In this document: positions 56,685-64,000 of the stretch, piece after piece | How positions within the stretch are numbered: the stretch's first letter is position 1 | Layout of the letters: every line of letters begins with the position of its first letter | Program-made: the position numbers and the translations under genes | The notes under the pieces: generated by a model | What the model was told of the DNA's origin: nothing | Databases searched by the model: none | What the model saw: the letters and a program-made list of their open reading frames with translations, nothing else | Assembly: GCA_946122785.1 (NCBI GenBank) | Contig: CAMGYJ010000006.1 | Location: 71,735,676 to 71,799,675 of the forward strand | DNA: 64,000 nucleotides | From: Linum tenue | Taxonomy: Eukaryota > Streptophyta > Magnoliopsida > Malpighiales > Linaceae | Direction: 5' to 3'

Positions 56685-57850
56685 AGAATCGTTAAGTGGT
56701 GTAAAGGTGCTGGACGCGCGCCTGTCTGGCGATCGTCCGCGTTGAGCTTGCTCAGTGGGGGAGGGGGGTGGCGTTTCGGACCGCTATGCAGCTGCGCCAA
56801 TTGGTCTCGCGGGATTGGGAGTTGCCGACGCCCCTGTTCTTCTCGCGGCAATTTCGCTGGCTCGAAACGCCTGACAGATCCCGCTCCGAGGGTCTCTTCT
56901 AGCGTGATTGCCTTCTCGATCTTCATTTCCAATTCTGTCGATAGTGTTAAGGGTCTCTTTGCTAGCGCCCGCTTAAGCTCCATGTTGTTAGTGGCCTCCA
57001 TAAGGTGATGGGCGGCGGTCTCAGGGGTAAGGTCGCGCACGGTCATTGCCACCCTGGACCATCTAGCGTAAAATGCCCGCAGGCTTTCTCCATCTTTTTG
57101 CCTGATGTCTATCAGCGCCTTGAGGTGGAGAGGCCTCCTTTTCTGGGATGCGAACTTTGTCGTGAATAGGAGTATGAACTCCTCGAACGAGCGAATGATC
57201 CCGTTCGGGAGCCTATTATACCAATTGAGGCATATTCCCGCAAATGTTGACGGGAATGTTCTGCACAGTGCCGCGTTGGAGTTGCTTTGGAGTTGCATCC
57301 GCAGGCAGAAGGTGCTCACATGGTCTTCAGGGTCGGTCGTGCCGTTGTATGTTGGGAGGGCGGGTGGCGTTCCGCTTAGGTGCTCCGCCATGATTTCCGC
57401 ACTCAATGGTTGGTGGAGGGCTTTTCTAGGTGGGTTGGGGCGGTATTGCGGAGACAAGTGTTGCTCCAGGAAACTGAGGTCCGCCCTTCCCGGCAGCTCG
57501 ACCCCCCGTGTTTCGCACGCGGGGAGTTCCGTTGGCGCGTGTTGGGGTGGCGGGGCGGTTCCCGACGCTTCTCCTGGGGCTTGTTGAGGCGCGACTGCCG
57601 TCGCGTCTACTGTCCCCGCGGCCTCCTTACTCATCATGAGCGCTATGACTTGGCTCATTTGTTTCTGCATGTCAGCTAGGACATTGTTTTGCTTTGCCAT
57701 TAGCTGCCTCATTTCTTTGACTGTCAGCTCGGGCTCTTCCTCTTCGATGAGCACCGCATTGAGGTTGTTGGCTTCTGCAAACACCCTTGGGTCGGTCATT
57801 GCTTTGATGGGCGTTGCTTCATCAGGTGAGTCGTGGTTGCGTTCCGCCAT
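56681..57850 (-). CDS. Gypsy gag
   Basis: 389 residues from MAERNHDSPDEATPIKAMTD. The start at 57850 is chosen because it follows the primer-binding site by about 30 nt; a longer opening to 57952 would run through that site into the LTR. A coiled-coil-like segment (KEMRQLMAKQNNVLADMQKQ) precedes the retrotransposon gag domain (PALPTYNGTTDPEDHVSTFC, LNWYNRLPNGIIRSFEEFIL, LIDIRQKDGESLRAFYARWS). It ends at TGA 56681-56683. Confidence 0.9.
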   Translation of the reverse strand: MAERNHDSPDEATPIKAMTDPRVFAEANNLNAVLIEEEEPELTVKEMRQLMAKQNNVLADMQKQMSQVIALMMSKEAAGTVDATAVAPQQAPGEASGTAPPPQHAPTELPACETRGVELPGRADLSFLEQHLSPQYRPNPPRKALHQPLSAEIMAEHLSGTPPALPTYNGTTDPEDHVSTFCLRMQLQSNSNAALCRTFPSTFAGICLNWYNRLPNGIIRSFEEFILLFTTKFASQKRRPLHLKALIDIRQKDGESLRAFYARWSRVAMTVRDLTPETAAHHLMEATNNMELKRALAKRPLTLSTELEMKIEKAITLEETLGAGSVRRFEPAKLPREEQGRRQLPIPRDQLAQLHSGPKRHPPPPLSKLNADDRQTGARPAPLHHLTIL

Positions 57851-57878
57851 TGGTTGATTTCCTTTTGCGTCTCTTCTA

Positions 57879-57897
57879 GGCCCCACGGTGGGCGCCA
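57879..57897 (-). other. Primer-binding site of the gypsy element
   Basis: TGGCGCCCACCGTGGGGCC on the minus strand starts 2 nt inside the 5' LTR. TGG at the start pairs with the CCA end of a tRNA. I do not assign the tRNA. Confidence 0.8.
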
Positions 57898-57899
57898 AT

Positions 57900-58412
57900 T
57901 GTTTGAGCTTAACTGAGTGTAGGAGTGAGACTCCGGGAAGGATGTGGGTCAAGAAGAATATACGAGAGAGGATCGACCTTTTCTGGGGAACGGAGGTCGG
58001 GAAAGGTGAGATTCAGAGCCTTGAATCTTAGAGAGAGAAGTTGATGTTTATAGAGATAGAATGTTCAAAAATCGATCCCCTCACCCACCGGAGTAAATGC
58101 CTTATTTATAGGCTACATGGTGGGTGAGTGGGCATATTACATGATGGTACTTTGATATGACCACTGACGTCATGTCAGGGATTTCGACCCTACCTCTACC
58201 TAGACCATATCCCTACTTAGGGCCTGTCAGGGGTTTACCTAGGACTATACCTAGGACCTTGATGTGACCTTCTCTTGGGTAGCGCGATGACGCGATGACA
58301 CTTTCCGCCGCTCCTTGGTCTGGTCCGCGCGTGACAGGCGACAACTTTCGCCATTGTCGCGCCGCCGAACATGTCTCCTTAGCGCGGGGAGGTCCGAGTC
58401 ACATGCCCAACA
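57900..58412 (-). repeat. 5' LTR of the gypsy element
   Basis: 513 bp. On the minus strand it contains TATAAATA (58103-58110), the likely promoter of the element. It has an extra GATGACGC unit at about 58285-58300 compared with the left LTR. Confidence 0.95.
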
Positions 58413-58862
58413 ATAACCAATCCACCAAATAGTACAGGCCTAAATATTTAGACCAAGACGAATTTGGCCTCGTAGATTTAGCAGTAACTATACAACTACT
58501 GTTCCAACCTTTTCACTTAATAACAAAATTTGTGTAGTCTTTTAAGATTTACAAATATGTTGCATTTTCAATTCCATCCATGAATCTAAACTGTTGGATG
58601 GAATTCATTTATTACTTCATATCTACCGGAGTGAACTCACTTACAAGTTAATGTGACTTCATGAGATGATAATCGATAATTGTTAAACCGTACATCGAAG
58701 GTTGTACCGAAAAAATTAGTAGTAGAATATTTTGTGCTGAAATTGTAGTTTAATTGTGATACAACTTTTAATCGCATGAAGTCAGTATGTAGGTGATGAT
58801 CAGACCAAATGAGCTAACAAATTCTTCTCATAACCAATGTAGTAAAAATCGTGGTTCTACGT

Positions 58863-58942
58863 CCCGGCCTGGCTTAGATCCAGGATGTAACTACCTATTT
58901 TTCAATCAATATATGATTATCTTTTGTCCAAAAAAAAAAAAC
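58863..58942 (+). mobile_element. Extremely 5'-truncated LINE insertion with 13-bp target duplication
   Basis: The 80 bp CCCGGCCTGGCTTAGATCCA...TTTTGTCC plus poly-A match the last 70 bp of the LINE at 24.7 kb (stop codon region GATCCAGGATGTAACTA, then ATATATGATTA, TTTTGTC). It is flanked by CGTGGTTCTACGT on both sides (58850-58862 and 58943-58955). This is a complete insertion of a very short cDNA. Confidence 0.9.
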
Positions 58943-58955
58943 CGTGGTTCTACGT

Positions 58956-59445
58956 AAAAGAAATTTGTTGAGCTAGAAGTACAAAATAGTAAGTTTTCAA
59001 GTTTTAAAGCGTAGATTTTACTATATTTGTAAAGAAAAAGAAAAAAAACGTGACTCTACGTAGAATCGTTTTAGTAACCTAGAAATATGAAAACGTTAGT
59101 TTTTAAGTTTTAAAACGTGATTTTAATTACATTGCACATAACCACCTTTACACAAGTTTATAGAATATATTGGTCAGTTTTTCCCCGAAAATATATAGTT
59201 GTTGTAGTGGATTTAATTATTACTTTGTATAAAACTTTTCTTGGTTCAAAACACATTAAGAGTTACATTACAATCTCACAAAACGAGCTTCATTACTATC
59301 TCAAATCAATACCAGTAAATTATGTACATTGTTGTTTCAATTATTCCGTAGTTGCAATGAAATAAAAGTTGTGATCGATTTATCCAACGATGTTAGCTCG
59401 TGTTGAAACAGAACAGTTCAGCATTGCTACTGTAAATCGTAGTTC
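58956..59445. other. AT-rich spacer, probable 3' UTR of the OVATE gene at its right end
   Basis: No gene. Contains several short direct repeats of 'AAGTTTTTAAGTTTTAAA.CGT' kind (58990-59115). The part next to 59446 must be 3' UTR of the minus-strand gene. Confidence 0.6.
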
Positions 59446-60420
59446 TCAATCACCGATGAAGATCACTTTCCAAATCTCGGAGAAGGCCTCCACGATATCA
59501 CCATGATACTCCCTGGAATTCAGCGACAGCAAGCACTGCAGCAGTTCTTCCAATTCCTTCGCATCGTAAATCTCCTTCTCCGCTATCATCTCCAACATCG
59601 ACCTCTTGAAATCCCCCTTCGGATCCGTCGATTTCCTCACCACCGCCATCGCTTCCCCCATCGACCCGCCGCCGCCCAGCTCCCCCGCCGAAGAACTCGA
59701 TCTCAACCCCATAAGCACCTGCCGCCGCATGTCAGTCGGATTCGGAATCCTCCTCTCGCCACCGTCATCCGCCGCCCGCCGCAGTAACCTCACTTCCTCG
59801 TTCTCGCTCCCGGTCGTCTCCCCGGCGCGGTTGAACTCGCACGAGGTATCGTCGAAGGAGAAGCTTCTGGAGGAGTAGCGGAAGCTCTCCGTCTCGTCGC
59901 CGTCGCGGGCGCCGTCCTCCTCCTCCTCCTCCTCCTCCGTTTCCTCGTCCCCCTCGTCGCAGGGCGCCACCACGGCGCCGCTCTTTTTGCTCCCGTTTTT
60001 CAATTTAGGGTTCCGAGATTCCGGGTCCGGGTCGCCGCCCGGCCCGAAATCGCAGCTGTGGAGGCTGATTTTGTTCGCGTAATTGGTCCTGGCCTGCCAC
60101 ATGGCGTCGCTCCTCCTCGCGGATTCGATCGAGTCGCTGTCGCAATCCGACGCCGACAGGTTGTCGTGGAGAAGCGGCGACCTCGAGTGACTTGGCGCCA
60201 TCCGCTGCGGCTGATTGGTGATTTGGCGCCGGCGGCTGCCGTCGTCGGGGGTGGTGGGCGGAGGAGACGGGAACTTGGGGAAATTGATGTCGCGGGATTT
60301 GGGATTGTAGGGTGAGAGGCGGTAGGCGGCGGCGGTTGGAGCGACGGCGTCGCCTCTTTTGGTCCGGCAGAAATGGAAGGACGAGAAGGAGCGCTTGAGA
60401 TTGTGGAGGCGCTTCCCCAT
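59446..60420 (-). CDS. OVATE family protein (transcriptional repressor)
   Basis: An intronless 324-residue protein. The N-terminus is basic (MGKRLHNLKRSFSSFHFCRT), the middle is low in complexity with an acidic run (EGDEETEEEEEEEDGARDGD), and the C-terminal 65 residues are the OVATE domain (AVVRKSTDPKGDFKRSMLEM, IAEKEIYDAKELEELLQCLL, SLNSREYHGDIVEAFSEIWK). OVATE family proteins are plant repressors that interact with TALE homeodomain and TRM proteins and affect organ shape; this is family knowledge. The start follows a TATA box by about 100 bp. A TGGGCT/GGCCCA pair lies near 60500-60540. The gene seems intact. The exact OFP number cannot be given. Confidence 0.92.
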   Translation of the reverse strand: MGKRLHNLKRSFSSFHFCRTKRGDAVAPTAAAYRLSPYNPKSRDINFPKFPSPPPTTPDDGSRRRQITNQPQRMAPSHSRSPLLHDNLSASDCDSDSIESARRSDAMWQARTNYANKISLHSCDFGPGGDPDPESRNPKLKNGSKKSGAVVAPCDEGDEETEEEEEEEDGARDGDETESFRYSSRSFSFDDTSCEFNRAGETTGSENEEVRLLRRAADDGGERRIPNPTDMRRQVLMGLRSSSSAGELGGGGSMGEAMAVVRKSTDPKGDFKRSMLEMIAEKEIYDAKELEELLQCLLSLNSREYHGDIVEAFSEIWKVIFIGD

Positions 60421-60517
60421 GGCAGCGTTTCGGGAGGAGGAACTGTGAAAAAAAACGGCGAGGGAATTTAGGAAGTTGGTGGATGGAGGGGAAAATGAAT
60501 GGGCTTGGTCCGAGGTT

Positions 60518-60525
60518 TTTATATA
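60518..60525 (-). promoter_or_regulatory. TATA box of the OVATE gene
   Basis: TATATAAA on the minus strand, 98 bp upstream of the ATG at 60420. Confidence 0.7.
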
Positions 60526-62059
60526 CGGAGCGTGCGGCCCAAAAGGCTTTTTGTCTTTTTCCGGCCGGCCGATTTTGGGAGGATTAAATTATTGGGCTTA
60601 AAAGGTAGCGAGCTGTGAAGCTGCTCATCGGTCAAAAATAAAATAAATTAACTTGATACTGTACCAAAAAAGAATTTAACTTGATAAAATGGGCATAATT
60701 GAACTTGTTCGTCTAATCAGGATGATCAATAGTCAAAATGAAATATTTGTAATGAATGACTAGTCTAAATGGATCGAATCATGTCACTTAAGTAGGATCT
60801 ATTAGATGAGACATTCATGGAAGGTAGAAATTACTATCTTATAACTCGATTTGAGTTAGGGGCTCATTAATTCATTTGTTAGCATTTTCACTCTATACGT
60901 AACAACCAACAAGTAGCAAGCTAGATGCATAAACATAGCTCGGGTGTCCGGTGCTCGGAATGCATGGGGCATCTAACAAATAACAACGAGGCAAGTTTAT
61001 ATTTATTTTGAGCGAACGATATCCCAAAAGTCTAGCTAGTCTATCACTATGAATGGTTAAAATTTTGACCTTGTATTAAAATTATTACAATATATGTAAT
61101 ATATTTAGTACTAATGCATTGTTTTTGCAAGTTGGATGAAATTATCAATTGGAAGAATTCTCATCCTATGACCAATTATTTCAAGAAAAATTCTCATATT
61201 AGGACAAAAGTCTGTCGGATCAAAATACATATAGCAATTTCGTGAGCTGGAGTTCTTAAGCGCCTGTGTGCTAGCTGTTTCACTCCCATGGCTGCTCTCT
61301 AGGTTTTGCCATTTGCTCCAAATTAACCCGCATGCAGTACTACCATGAATATTCCTTTTGTGATGCTAAAAACCTAGTGGAAGAGCTAGGTTGAAGCCAA
61401 TAGGGGCTATAATCCCACTTAAATTTGAAATATGAGTAAAATTACATGTAAAATTCGTACTATATTTAGAAGATAGAGTAGTCGATAAGGCATTAACATC
61501 CCTCGCCCAATTATTACAGTTCAATGCAGCCCGCTCATTCATATTCCTGTCTCCTCCAATTACATTACTATCATGAACTCTTTTTCTGGTCGATTAATTA
61601 TAGTGTCGTTTATATCCATTGTCATTGACGAATTCCATACCAGAAACAAAATAACAACTAAAAGAACCGGTAAATGTAATATTTGTATATATAAAAATAG
61701 TAGCTAGCGATTGGAATGGTTTTTGGGTATTCTTATTGGATGGTTGTTAACAAAACAAGCACCTGAAGGCCAAAACACAAACGTCGCCTGGTGGGACGCT
61801 GTCGCTTTGCTAGCTAGTGATCACTTTGCTGACGAGAAACATTCCAATTGCAATCCGTACGCGTTTCGGACTAGAATTCCTTCGCCCTGCCACGCCGAAA
61901 GTCCAAAACGATACCGAGGAAAGGTCGGCCAGTGGTTATTACTTTTTAGCAAATGTGAAGCTGAGACCATTGGAGAATATGCAATCGTAGCGGCAACAGA
62001 ATTGCATATGGAAGAATAGAAGGAGATATTTTCACAAAAAAACATAAAATGTTTTACCT
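60526..62059. other. Intergenic, no supported gene
   Basis: AT-rich. A 102-codon opening at 61711-62019 (EWFLGILIGWLLTKQAPEGQ...) has no recognisable domain; it lies directly before the copia-derived repeat and may be transposon-derived. Confidence 0.5.
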
Positions 62060-63500
62060 CGGTCTTTATGGTTTATTCAAAACTGTGTCGCTCTCATTTA
62101 AGTTTGATTAACCGTTGTCTAAACAAACAGTATTTAGTTGGCAATCGGTCAATTGCAAGTTGTCATGTGGCTAGGGCTGAAAATTGGTCTGACCTGCCCC
62201 AACCCTGTTTCTTTCATGACCTTGTCTGACCCTTTAGGTTCAGGACGGGTCAGGAAGGGTCGGGTCAGTGGGTCGACCCTAATAAATAGACTACTTTTCT
62301 AAAAATTACAATTTGGTACCCGAATTTATTTTTTCTTACATTTTAGTACCTAAATTTTATTTTTTTACAAATAAGTCCCTAAAATTTGATGGTAAAATTA
62401 CGTTTTGGTACTCAAATTTTTTAATTTTTACAATTTAGTACCTAAACTTTTAAAATTTTACAAATAGGTCCAACATGTTTGTATGATGCTAAGGGTCATA
62501 GACTTATAGGGTCAAAAAGTGACCCGACCCTAAATTGATCCGGCCCTATCTGATCCTGACCCGACCCTAAATTGACCCTGTAGACAAATTGACCCAGCCC
62601 GACCCTGAGGGTCGGGGCGGGTCGGTGGGTTTTAAGGGTCTAACTTACACCCCTACATGTGGCGTACTGGACGAATTTAACTTAGCTGCTACGCATATAT
62701 AAGAATACTTATTTCGATAAGGAAAATTTTTTAACAACATAGGATGTCAGTTGGGAATAGTAATAAAGATTGACTACAACAGAACAAATGGATTTCGGGA
62801 AAGCTATACCATAATATGTGTAGAGGCAAGTACCAAATTACGAGAAGAGTTCCAAGTGTGGAATGCAACTCCTCATTTGTGTGGAATGCAACTCTTCATT
62901 TTGAGTTTGATATGTTGGTTGCCAGTGGTACTTGGACCTTATTACCTCACCAGCCACACTATAATGTTATCGTCACTCATTATATTTTTTTTGAGTAAAA
63001 CGCCATAAGGATTGGTCTGTTGATTGTTACAAAACCCGCTTGGTGGCCAAGGGCTATCATCGGAGATTATGTGTATACTTTCATGACAACTTGGCCCGGT
63101 GGTCAAACCTGTTACTATCCGAATAATTTATACTCTTGATGTCTTTCCAAATTGGCTCATTTTTTCAATACGATGTTAATAATGCCTTTCTTTGAAGTCC
63201 TCTTCAAGCGTAGGTCTTTATGATCCAACAACCTGGCTTTCGTCAGCTTGGTTATGTTCCACTGATCAACTTTGTTATCTTCATAAGGCCATCTATGGTC
63301 TTCAAAAGGCCCCGCGTGCCTCAATATAAATTTTAGCTCATTTCATGAAGAACAATGTTTTATCATGACTAGTTCGAGTGCATTTATTTTGGTTTATCAT
63401 CAACAACACATCACACTATGATTTCTTAAATATATTGATGATCTCCTACTAACTGGTGATGATACCAAGAATAACTTTAACTTTGAAGATCGATTGTCAC
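62060..63500 (+). pseudogene. Decayed Ty1/copia pol fragment, copy 1
   Basis: Readable copia pieces in order: LHFEFDMLVASGTWTLLPHQ (the usual EFDALVANGTWTLVP), YKTRLVAKGYHRR, KPVTIRIIYTLDVFPNWL, then in another frame DVNNAFL, QQPGF, HKAIYGLQKAPRAS and at 63430-63470 KYIDDLLLTGDD (the YVDD catalytic box). Frameshifts and stops are frequent. The left part is interrupted by the hAT element 62172-62655. Confidence 0.8.
62172..62655. mobile_element. hAT MITE, 484 bp, with perfect target duplication and preserved empty site
   Basis: Ends are TAGGGCTGAAAATTGG and the complement of TAGGGGTGTAAGTTA. The 8-bp duplication CATGTGGC stands at 62164-62171 and 62656-62663. The paralogous copy at 63728-63740 reads GATGTCATGTGGCGTCCTGG with a single CATGTGGC and no insert, so it represents the empty site. 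Internal GACCC/GGGTC motifs are similar to those of the element at 40746-41211. Confidence 0.92.
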
Positions 63501-63627
63501 AATGGTTCTATCAAGCACTTGTGTAGCATCAATTTCTCCTTTGCATCAAAGTACTACCTACAGCTGATGAATTTCTTCTCTCACAACACAAGTACATGCG
63601 ATATATACTCACTCAATTTATTCGCCT

Positions 63628-63974
63628 CGGTTTTTATATGGTATATTTAAAACTGTGTTGTCACATTTAAGTTTGATTAACCATTGTCTAAACAATGTTT
63701 AGTTAGCAATCGGCCAATGCCAAGATGTCATGTGGCGTCCTGGACGAATTTAACTTCGTTGCTGCGCATATAAGAAAACTTATTAGATAAGGAAATTTCG
63801 TAACGACATGGTATGTCAATTGGGAAGAGTGATAAAGATTGACTACAACATAACAAATGGATTTCGGGAAAGCTATACCGTAATAGGTATAGAGGCAAGT
63901 ATTGAATTAAGAGAAGTGTTCCAAGGGTGGAATGCAACTCTTCATTTTGAGTTTGATGCGTTGGTTGCCAATGG
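63628..63974 (+). repeat. Second copy of the copia-derived segment
   Basis: Matches 62062-62930 without the hAT insert: TTAAGTTTGATTAACC, GGACGAATTTAACTT, TGGATTTCGGGAAAGCTATA and GGAATGCAACTC are shared. It ends in the frame LHFEFDALVANG, where a new hAT end begins at 63975. The first copy carries on into RT, so the second probably did before the insertion. Confidence 0.85.
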
Positions 63975-64000
63975 TAGGGGTGTACATGGGTCGGTTGGGT
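63975..64000. mobile_element. Left end of a further hAT-like element (cut by the window)
   Basis: TAGGGGTGTACATGGGTCGG begins in the middle of the copia sequence at GCCAATGG and has the TAGGGGTG start of hAT elements. The predicted target duplication would be GCCAATGG. The rest lies outside the window. Confidence 0.6.

Larger units (their letters stand above)
48286..58412 (-). mobile_element. Complete Ty3/gypsy retrotransposon, Tat lineage
   Basis: The 10.1-kb element is bounded by two LTRs (TGT...ACA) and flanked by a perfect 5-bp target duplication ATAAC (48281-48285 and 58413-58417). Gag-pol runs on the minus strand, so the 5' LTR is the right one. Order: gag, protease, RT, RNase H, a second (archaeal-type) RNase H, integrase. 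The second RNase H marks the Tat lineage. By eye the LTRs differ at about 15-20 positions plus an 8-bp indel, so the insertion is not very recent. Pol carries several stops and frameshifts, so the copy is not autonomous. A separate gene on the plus strand occupies the 3' internal region. Confidence 0.95.

Noticed and set aside
61711..62019. 102-codon opening as a gene
   Set aside because: No family recognised; it adjoins copia-derived DNA and has no promoter or splice evidence.
62060..63974. The two direct repeats as LTRs of a copia element
   Set aside because: They contain pol coding sequence just upstream of RT (FDALVANGTWTL), not LTR features, and lack TG...CA ends.

Overview
This window is nuclear DNA from a eudicot plant. 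The evidence is GT-AG introns in most genes, plant-specific families (S-protein homologue, OVATE family protein, NPG-type TPR protein, plastid ribosomal protein bL28c, DUF810/PATROL1), an initiator tRNA-Met gene with normal plant sequence, and dense plant transposons of nearly every class. The species cannot be named from the sequence.

Layout. 0-3.7 kb: the last exon of an unidentified minus-strand gene and non-coding DNA. 3.8-4.8 kb: a secreted glycine-rich protein. 7.9-11.1 kb: an NPGR2-like TPR gene (6 exons including the UTR exon). 11.3-14.4 kb: a Mutator-like element with long TIRs, a duplicated fragment of an S-protein-homologue promoter, and a MULE-like MITE with 33-bp palindromic repeats. 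14.85-15.3 kb: an S-protein homologue. 16.0-18.2 kb: eIF2B beta, whose 3' end is damaged. 18.5-19.1 kb: a fragment of plastid bL28c and a small conserved gene. 19.7-24.8 kb: a hAT-like element and a 5'-truncated LINE. 25.3-27.5 kb: a decayed eIF2B beta fragment, an intact bL28c and tRNA-iMet. 28.2-34.6 kb: a large U2AF65-like splicing factor (9 coding exons, minus strand). 35-44 kb: an AT-rich transposon field (MITE, Helitron, hAT and TIR elements nested in each other, copia remnant, decayed NPF transporter). 44.6-46.8 kb: two head-to-head genes that both lack their 5' parts (DUF810/PATROL1-like C-terminus and an unidentified protein). 47.3-48.0 kb: a second MULE-type MITE. 48.3-58.4 kb: a complete but mutated Tat-lineage Ty3/gypsy retrotransposon with a perfect 5-bp target duplication, carrying a separate intron-containing gene on the antisense strand. 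59.4-60.4 kb: an OVATE family protein. 62-64 kb: two copies of a decayed copia pol region, one split by a hAT element whose empty site is preserved in the other copy.

The most informative structures are three. First, eIF2B beta and bL28c lie tail-to-tail twice: the left copy keeps a near-complete eIF2B beta and a bL28c fragment, the right copy the reverse, as expected from a tandem duplication with breakpoints inside both genes. Second, the gypsy element carries an antisense multi-exon gene converging on pol. Third, several transposon insertions can be dated relative to each other through exact target duplications and one preserved empty site.
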